Part shown: in pieces, positions 57,438 to 64,000 of the stretch | Position numbering within the stretch: the first letter of the stretch is position 1 | Layout of the letters: every line of letters starts with the position of its first letter | Source: Ilex aquifolium | Lineage: Eukaryota > Streptophyta > Magnoliopsida > Aquifoliales > Aquifoliaceae | Direction of reading: 5' to 3' | Length of the DNA: 64,000 nucleotides | Assembly (NCBI GenBank): GCA_951799425.1 | Contig: OX637393.1 | Coordinates: 26,492,744-26,556,743 of the forward strand | Position numbers and translations under genes: made by a program | Notes under the pieces: model-generated | Databases searched by the model: none | What the model was told of the DNA's origin: nothing | Seen by the model: the letters and a program-made list of their open reading frames with translations, nothing else

Positions 57438-58361
57438 TTATTTGCATACATTAAAAATGTTGAGCTCCAATGTCATGTTCCCAAAGGTCAATTTCATCAC
57501 ACCATTCCTGAAATTAATTAGAGCATTTGAAGTTGCTAGGAATGGTCTGCCTAAAATGACGGGAATCTGAGAACTGGTATTTAATACAGGTTGAGTGTCC
57601 AAAATTATGAAATCCACAGGAAAATAAAATTTATCAACCTGTACTAAAACATCCTCCACCATACCCCTAGGTATCCTCACTGATCGGTCAGCTAATTGAA
57701 GTGTAACCGAAGTGGGTTTTAACTCCCCCAACCCCAATTGTTCATATACTGAATAAGGGAGCAAGTTCACACTAGCTCCTAAATCCAGTAATGCTTGTTC
57801 AATTCTGTGGTTGCCTATAACACAAGAAATAGTAGGACAACCTGGGTCTTTATATTTTGGTGGAGTTCTATGCTGTATAATGGAGGATACCTGCTCAGTC
57901 AAAAATGCCTTCTTTTGCACATTTAATTTCCTTTTAATAGTGCATAACTCTTTCAAAAATTTTGCATAAGAAGGTATTTGTTTAATGGCATCCAACAAGG
58001 GAATATTGATTTTCACCTGCTTAAAAATTTCTAAAATATCATTATGCACAACAGGCCTAGTAGAAGTAAGCAATCTCTGTGGGAATGGTGCAGGTGGAAC
58101 ATACTTTTCAGACTTATTACTTTCAGATAGGCTAATCTTATCATCACTCTCCGTGGGTTGAGAAATCTTTTCAGAATCTTGAGTTTCCAACGGAATGGTT
58201 TTATTAATTTCTTTCCCGCTACGGAGTGTAGTGATAGACTTTACTTGCTCGTGGGCAGTCTCAGAAGTGCAAGTCTCATTCACAACAAATTGACCCTGTG
58301 GGTTCGGTTGTGGTTGTGCTGGCAGTCTACCCTTTTCCTGATGGCAAGGGTCAATGGTCAA
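57438..58361 (-). pseudogene. Athila protease region
   Basis: 307 open codons. A retropepsin-like active-site loop reads ALLDLGASVNLLPYSVY (DLGAS in place of DSGAS, normal for Athila), with a later LGRPFLATSNALI flap/end motif. The N-terminal part is a polar linker (QPNPQGQFV, KEINKTIPLE). It is in the pol frame, but a TAA at 57438-57440 separates it from reverse transcriptase, and its start overlaps the end of gag in another frame. Confidence 0.88.
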
Positions 58362-58369
58362 TGGTCAAT
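58349..58369. repeat. Three tandem GGTCAAT units at the gag/protease frame break
   Basis: Exact 7-bp triplication; the reading frame differs by one step on either side. Confidence 0.9.
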
Positions 58370-59739
58370 TTCGTGATTGCACTCCTCATATCCTCAATAG
58401 CCTGAGTTGTTTGTCTATTGTATGTTCGCTGATCCTGCATAAATTGTGACAACACCTCCTCAATGTCTCTTTTTGGGCGTGGAATGTAGGGTGCAACATT
58501 TGAAGAATTTTGTTGGGGTGGTTGTGATGCATGATTGTCATTCCTCCAACTAAAATTTGGATGATTCTTCCACCCCGGATTGTATGTGTTCGAGTATGGG
58601 TTATTGTAAGGCTTTGAAAAAGTGTTTACAGCATTTGCTTGGTCATACACTTCTTTTAATGCAGGTAATGATGGACACTCCGTCACAGGATGTCCAGGGA
58701 TTTCACAGATACTGCATATCCCCTCAGCTTGAACTGTGTCAACCTGATTAACCTTTTTGTATTCCATAGCCTCTAACCGTCTCGTTAAGGTGGCAATCCT
58801 AGCTCCTAGGTCATCCTCCTCCCTCAACTGGTATTTACCCCCACTAGATGATGATGACTGTGCAGTTTTACCCTTAGATGGTTCAGGGGATGTAGTATCC
58901 CAAGATTGTGCATTCTCGGCTAATTGGTCTAAATAATCAAAAGCATCATCTGGTTCCTTATTCATAAAATCCCCATTACACATCATTTCAATAAATTGAC
59001 GCAGTTGTGGGCCTAAACCCTCATAAAAGAAACTTATTATGCGCCAACTTTCATAACCATGATGTGGGCAAAATGCAAGAAGGTCTTTAAATCTTTCCCA
59101 ACTTTGATAAAAAATTTTAGACTCCTTTTGAGAAAAATTCATTATCTGTCTTTTCAAAGAATTTGTGCGATGTGTGGGAAATTTTTTTTTTAAAAATTGT
59201 TTCTGCATCTCTTGCCATGTTCCTATAGACCTAGATCTCAACGAATATAACCAAGTTTTAGCTTTTTCCTTTAATGAAAAAGGAAATAACTTCAGCCTGA
59301 CTATATCCATTGCCACATTCTGGTCATGGAACGTCGCACATACATCTCCAAATTCTCTGATGTGCAAATATGGGTTCTCTTCACCTATACCAAGGAATTT
59401 TGGAAGTAGTTGAATCATGCCAGGTTTAAAAACAAAATGAATGGCATTCAATGGAAAAATGATGCATGACGGTTCAGTGAGAAGTACGGGTTGTAAATAT
59501 TCACGCAACGTCCTACCCTGATTGACATTCAAATTATCCACATCATTCTCATCATGATTGCTCACTCTATCAATATGATCCTCCCATTCGGGAAGATCAT
59601 TCTGCCTATGGCCATTAAGATTCGCAGCCATTGTGTGCAAAAAGTGATTTGACACAGACAAATCAAATAAATTTCCAAACAGAGTATCTGAATCTTCTCT
59701 TGTTAAACGTCCACTTAAATCACGATGCCAAAAGCTCAT
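58351..59739 (-). pseudogene. Athila gag
   Basis: 462 codons from ATG 59739; the second Met (MAANLNGHRQ) is an alternative start. The retrotransposon gag core includes DVCATFHDQNVAMDIVRLKL, PFSLKEKAKTWLYSL and WQEMQKQFLKKKFP. The later part has a Ser-rich stretch, a knuckle CSICEIPGHPVTEC (C-X2-C-X4-H-X4-C) and an Asn/Pro-rich end. It forms the capsid-like particle. It ends at a stop created where three copies of GGTCAAT (plus strand) shift the frame relative to the protease. Confidence 0.92.
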
Positions 59740-59893
59740 AAAACAAATAAATAACCTAAATAAATTCTAAATTAAACTAACAAGAAAAATATCTTAAATA
59801 AATAAACTAAAAATTAGAACGAAGTTACCGGATTTCCGAAGACTCGCAAATACCGCAAACCTCAATGATGTAATGGCTCCTTGTCTTTCAAGT

Positions 59894-59911
59894 TCCCCGG
59901 CAACGGCGCCA
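59894..59911 (-). promoter_or_regulatory. Primer-binding site of Athila (tRNA-Asp type)
   Basis: Minus strand TGGCGCCGTTGCCGGGGA, seven bases from the LTR, is the typical Athila primer-binding site, complementary to the 3' end of plant tRNA-Asp. Confidence 0.9.
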
Positions 59912-59917
59912 AAAACT

Positions 59918-60995
59918 TGCTTCAACTTTAAAAGTGTAAACCCAAGCGCAGGTTGAACAAAGTAATATAATCTCGGAAGTCCGAGGTCGATCCCACGAGG
60001 AATTGTAACAAGGAACAATCACACAAATAACAAAAGTAATTTGAAAAGAACAAAAAGAATTATTTGGAAAATTGTTGATTTAGGAAAAGTGATTTTGGTA
60101 ATTAAAACAGTAATAAAATAAATACTAGAGCATCAGGTACTCCCTCTCAACTTCATACAATACTAGTTAAAGACTCAAAGCTTGACTTGAAAGAGGAATT
60201 AAATGTCAATTAACCCAATTAACAAATCAAGTGATAAATCCAATGGTTATAATCAAAAGACTACCAGGAACCTGAATAATCATTCAATCATATTATTTTA
60301 TGAAATAATGTTAATCCTTCCAGCGTGGAATAACCAGTGATTTACACGCAGGGAAAATCAAGCAATTGATGTACATGGCACAACAACTCAAGAGTTTATA
60401 CAACATAAACACTTTGCTAAAATATTAAGGATTAAATTAACACAATAACATAAATCCTTAAGTACAAGAGTCAATAAAAATACCGTACTCCGTTGAGAGG
60501 TTTTCCCCTAGCCCTAGTTTAGCTTTCTAGCCAGACATGGTAAAGGATGCAGAAAATAGACTAAAAACAAAAGAAGAACTCCCCTTTACAAGATTCTAGG
60601 TTCGTATTTATACAGTACAGTTTAAAGAAATTGCATCCCATTAGGACTCTAAATTCGGCAGCAGAGGTTTGACACGCGTCCGGACGCACCTCTCTCATCC
60701 GTCCGGACGCGTGCTCCAGAATGATCTTTGCTTCGTTTGTCAACTTTCTGCCAATCGCGTCCGGACGCGTACACTTCCTCCGTCCGGACGCGTGTTCCAG
60801 TGTGATCCATCCTGAGCTATGCTTCCTTTCTTCTCATAGCTTCACTCCAATTGTGCACTATTAACCTGCAAAACAACACAACTCATCTTTTATTCTCATA
60901 GCCTTAATCTTCAATTAAATCATCATAAATATCACACTTTCACAATAAAATGATCAATATTACCTCTGACAAATGTAATTATTAGACCTGAATCA
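59918..60995 (-). repeat. 5' LTR of Athila element (1078 bp)
   Basis: Partner of 49484-50561. The four differences I see are near 59956, 60209, 60269 and 60402, all A here and G in the left copy. Confidence 0.96.
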
Positions 60996-61261
60996 ACCTC
61001 CATCGCCCCTAAGATCTTGTTGACTTGCCGGAACCAATGGTCGGCCACCATCGGGTCCGCCCCTCCCATGAAGACTGGAGGTTTGTGTGCTTTAAACTGT
61101 TGGAGGTCACTCGCGCCTCCATGTCCGGCATTTGCACTAGCTTGTGCAACAGTAGCCGCCATCAGGCCCATGGTTTCCGTAAACGCTCGTTGATCGAAGA
61201 CCGGTGGTGGTTGGTTATTGTTCCGCCCACCGCCTCGACGTCCTCTTCTTCCACTTGCCAT
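60996..61261 (-). pseudogene. Tekay gag, N-terminal part, cut by Athila
   Basis: ATG 61261 opens MASGRRGRRGGGRNNNQPPP and continues to FMGGADPMVADHWFRQVNKI before the Athila LTR at 60995. An Arg/Gly-rich N-terminus and the ADHWFR..I motif are typical of Tekay gag. Inserted LTR sequence adds about 20 foreign codons before a stop at 60932. The rest of gag resumes at 49483. Confidence 0.92.
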
Positions 61262-61602
61262 CTACACACAAGTCAAATGGCAATGGCACAACAACTTAGT
61301 ATCCCTAGATAGGGATCAAAGTTAAAACGCTCAAATCTTTCTCATTGTCTCACTAGTAGAGCATATGCCTCCAATAGTGGACCCTTTCGCTTTGAACCTT
61401 CCCGTTCATTTGCTTTTCCACTCCCAAGGTTAAGTTCTCTAACCCTAGTGTGTCCATTTCCATACACATTTTACCATGCATATAATACACATACCACATA
61501 TCACATAACATGTAGCAATTTAAACACATAACATGTAATGTACAATGAATGCAATGGTCTAAACCCATGCCCCATCAAGCCCTAGGTAAATCGCATACCT
61601 AT

Positions 61603-61614
61603 GCTCTGATACCA
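61603..61614 (-). promoter_or_regulatory. Primer-binding site of Tekay (tRNA-iMet)
   Basis: Minus strand TGGTATCAGAGC, perfect, three bases from the LTR end. Confidence 0.93.
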
Positions 61615-61617
61615 AGC

Positions 61618-64000
61618 TGTGACACCCCAATTTCCGGGGGTCCTTTATTGACCGTTGACCATCCGTCAACCCGCGGAAATACTCGTGATAGTCGTATAAC
61701 CCAACACCACGTCATTCACATGCTTTTAATCGGATTTACCATCCACAAGGTCAATTATACCTCCATTTATGTCCATTTATGTCATAGGAACCAAAGAAAA
61801 CAAAGCCCAAAAGCATGGCTAAGCATTTTGAAAATTTCAAAATTTTGGAAAAACCTTCCGGAAGGTCGCTGAAGGAACTGTTACATGAAAAAGATCAATT
61901 TCAAGAACTTCCGGAAGGTCGACATCAGTAGCAAAAACCTTCCGGAAGGTCCATTCCAGTAGCCAAAACCTTCCGGAAGGTTCATTCCAGAAAACAAAAC
62001 CTTCCGGAAGAATTCGGCAGTCAAAAAGAAACCCAAGGCAAAACCTTCCGGAAGGTCCACTCCAGTAGACAAGTCCTTCCGGTAGGTTTTACTCCAGTAG
62101 CTAAAATCTTCCGGAAGGTTCATTCCAGTGGGCAAAACCTTCCGGAAGGTATTAGCTGTGAACAAGGCAAGCTGGGGTTTTTAGCAAAACCTTCTGGAAG
62201 ACCGACACACACCTTCCGGTAGGTTTTCAGACTGTGAGCATAAAAATGGATTTCTTTCCCCTCCAAACCATCCTTAAAGCTACCCCATACACTCCAAACT
62301 CATTCAATACATGTTTAATGAGATTTTCCATATAATACCCAACTCATACAATCTCTATTACCATTCATTCCATAATATATATACATCAAAATGGAGTTTT
62401 GTTAAAGGTTTTACAAAACTTAAACTAAGGCCACAAGCCGGCCCCCTTCATGCTTGATGCTCTCCAAATGAGCCATCCGCCGGAGCAAAACCCACACCTG
62501 AAATGTTTTTCCCATAAAGGGTGAGCCACGCTCAATAGGGTATCTCCTAGAGAGGCTACTCCCCAACATAAATGCATATGAAATGTCACATGCTATCAAT
62601 CAACAATCCACAACAAGAATATATTCCATGTTGAAACATGTAATGCCATGCTATGAAATGAGGTGAGACTCACTCATGCACATCAACCGAGCCCTTCCCG
62701 GCTCCTCTACACATGCAAGTGCCAATGTGTACCAATCCGTCATTTATGTTTCACATCAAATGACATCTCATTCTAGGGTCTTTGTAGAGGTGGATGTTCA
62801 TGGACTCACACCAAAGGTCACCCAACCTACACGGAATTCATGGACTTCCACCAACGGTTCCGCGTACACCGAAACACTTTATGGGCTCTTATACCAACGG
62901 AGTGCGTATCCAATCACCGGGTCTCTCACCCGAGGGATTTTCTAGCCCTTCTTGCTACCCCAACCCTATCAACATATAAACCATTCGACTCGTCTAGGTC
63001 ATCGACCCATATTACCCGAGCTCACTCGTCATCCACCATGTGTGGTGAAGACAAATAACCATGCACACACACCTCCTAAAATGTGATGTTCCCGTGCATA
63101 TGAAATGTGGTGCTCCATTGCAACACCAATACAATGTTCGATATGATATGAGTGACATATGAACATTCTCAACACATTTCTCATATTCCATGGCAAAATC
63201 ATATCAAAAGCATATAATTCCCATAATACAAATTCCAAGCATGTTATCAACATACTAAAATTTCATGGCATATATATAAACACATAACACGCCCACAATT
63301 TCATATAACACATGAATTTACATTGGGTTCATTTCACATATCCAATTCATAGAAATCACAATTAGTAACTTCTAAATATTCATCCAAGTTAGGATTTCCT
63401 TTACCCATTTCAATACTCAATTCACCCAATTTCACAACAATAGGCAAGAGACACATAGGCTATCATCCTACCCATTCCATAAAAACATTATAGGCTTGGA
63501 ATAAACCTTAGTAGGAAGAAACCCTACCTCTTGAAGCGTGAGGAACGACCAAGGGAAGTTCCAAGACCCGATTCAAGCCAAAAATCCTCACTTCTCAAAA
63601 ATCCCGTACCTTAATCTTCGGTAAAACTTGCGCTTTTTGGTATAGCCGTGTAGCCCTCGATGAGTAGAGCGACTTTAATTCTTGGCTTGCGTGGATTCGA
63701 GGTCCGTAGCGCCGTAGATCGTAGAGAGAAGGTGAGTTTTTCTCTCTTTTCTCCCTCTTTCTCTCTATCGGCTGAAACCGGCTGAACAATGGGGAAAGAT
63801 CTAATTTTTCCCCCTATTTATATTTTAGAATACTTGGCCCACAATTCGCCACACGTCCTATTTAATTCCGGGTCCGTTTTAATCCCGAAACGATTAAATT
63901 TCGCTCCGGTTCAAGTTCGAATTATTTTTGTTTTAACTTGTGTTTAATATTTCCCCAAACCTGGAAACTTTATAAAAATTTCGTGTACAGGGTCACCGGG
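61618..64000 (-). repeat. 5' LTR of Tekay element (partial, 2383 bp)
   Basis: Matches 42449-44850 nearly base for base; about 230 bp are missing beyond the window. It lacks one 22-bp palindrome unit of the left LTR. Confidence 0.95.
61853..62224. repeat. Array of 11 ACCTTCCGGAAGGT-type palindromes in the right Tekay LTR
   Basis: Same order as 42684-43077 but without the second unit; one copy is decayed to CTTCTGGAAG. Confidence 0.93.

Larger units (their letters stand above)
49484..60995 (-). mobile_element. Athila-type Ty3/gypsy element, complete, 11.5 kb, young
   Basis: Both LTRs are 1078 bp (49484-50561, 59918-60995), TGCTTCAAC...CTGAATCA. By eye they differ at four sites only, all G in the left copy and A in the right copy. 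The 5-bp TSD ACCTC is perfect. Minus-strand order: tRNA-Asp-type primer-binding site, gag (59739-58351), protease (58361-57438), reverse transcriptase/RNase H/integrase (57416-54264), a promoter-like spacer, Athila ORF-1 (53486-52398), non-coding region, polypurine tract. Two lesions break gag-pol: a 7-bp triplication at 58349-58369 and an in-frame TAA at 57438-57440. Confidence 0.96.
42449..64000 (-). mobile_element. Tekay-type Ty3/gypsy chromovirus (runs off the right edge), interrupted by Athila
   Basis: The left (3') LTR is 42449-45064. The coding region 45159-49483 continues at 60996-61261. The primer-binding site is 61603-61614, and the right (5') LTR runs from 61618 to beyond the window. 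Without the Athila insertion the visible part is about 10 kb. Domain order and sequence (gag knuckle, DSGAS protease, VDD reverse transcriptase, integrase with chromodomain-like end) fit the Tekay/Del group. LTRs differ at roughly 15-20 positions over 2.38 kb by eye, plus one 22-bp length change, so the element is fairly young but older than the Athila inside it. Confidence 0.95.

Noticed and set aside
1..64000. tRNA, rRNA or other structured RNA genes
   Set aside because: Scanned by eye for tRNA A/B boxes and rRNA words; only retrotransposon primer-binding sites (tRNA complements) were found.

Overview
The window is plant nuclear DNA, most likely from a eudicot. The evidence is AT-rich intergenic sequence, one intron-less LRR-extensin (cell-wall) gene, the last exon of a plant organic cation/carnitine transporter 7-like gene, and plant-specific retrotransposon lineages (Athila, Tat, Tekay- and Reina-type chromoviruses, copia, RNase H-bearing L1-type LINEs). 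Only two host genes can be supported: the 3' end of the transporter (817-1071, +) and the LRX gene (30047-32047, +). Almost everything else is transposable-element sequence of different ages, or AT-rich spacer.

Layout. 1-1.35 kb: transporter intron, last exon and a tandemly duplicated 3' UTR. 1.8-8.1 kb: old LINE, hAT-like and LTR remnants plus a degenerate tandem array (6.2-7.1 kb). 8.16-11.35 kb: a 5'-truncated LINE on the minus strand with a perfect 17-bp target-site duplication (TSD). 11.4-16.5 kb: spacer with an unexplained exon-like open stretch (14110-14330) and a hAT-like element. 16.5-21.8 kb: a complete but frame-broken Reina-like chromovirus (-). 21.8-26.25 kb: the 3' part of a Tat-type gypsy element whose integrase is on the minus strand, followed by an intron-containing antisense ORF on the plus strand. 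27.3-28.3 kb: a Mutator-type MITE with long terminal inverted repeats (TIRs). 29.8-32.1 kb: the LRX gene. 35.3-39.6 kb: an internally deleted copia element inserted into an old LINE (to 41.76 kb). 41.9-64 kb: a nest in which a Tekay-type gypsy element with 2.6-kb LTRs inserted into an old repeat (R1), and a young 11.5-kb Athila element (LTRs 1078 bp each, about four differences) then inserted into the Tekay gag gene.

The most unusual signal is not a gene. At least two LTR families here, and perhaps two more decayed ones, carry arrays of short family-specific palindromes centred on CpG: CGTCCGGACG in Athila and ACCTTCCGGAAGGT in Tekay. Spacing is regular: 23-bp pairs in Athila, mostly 31 bp in Tekay. 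In Athila the same array occurs twice. One lies upstream of the TATAAATA box in the LTR. The other lies upstream of an identical TATAAATA box that precedes the env-position ORF-1, which itself follows a second copy of the polypurine-tract-like sequence. This suggests an internal promoter module for ORF-1 built like an LTR U3. All sequence comparisons were made by eye; no searches were run.
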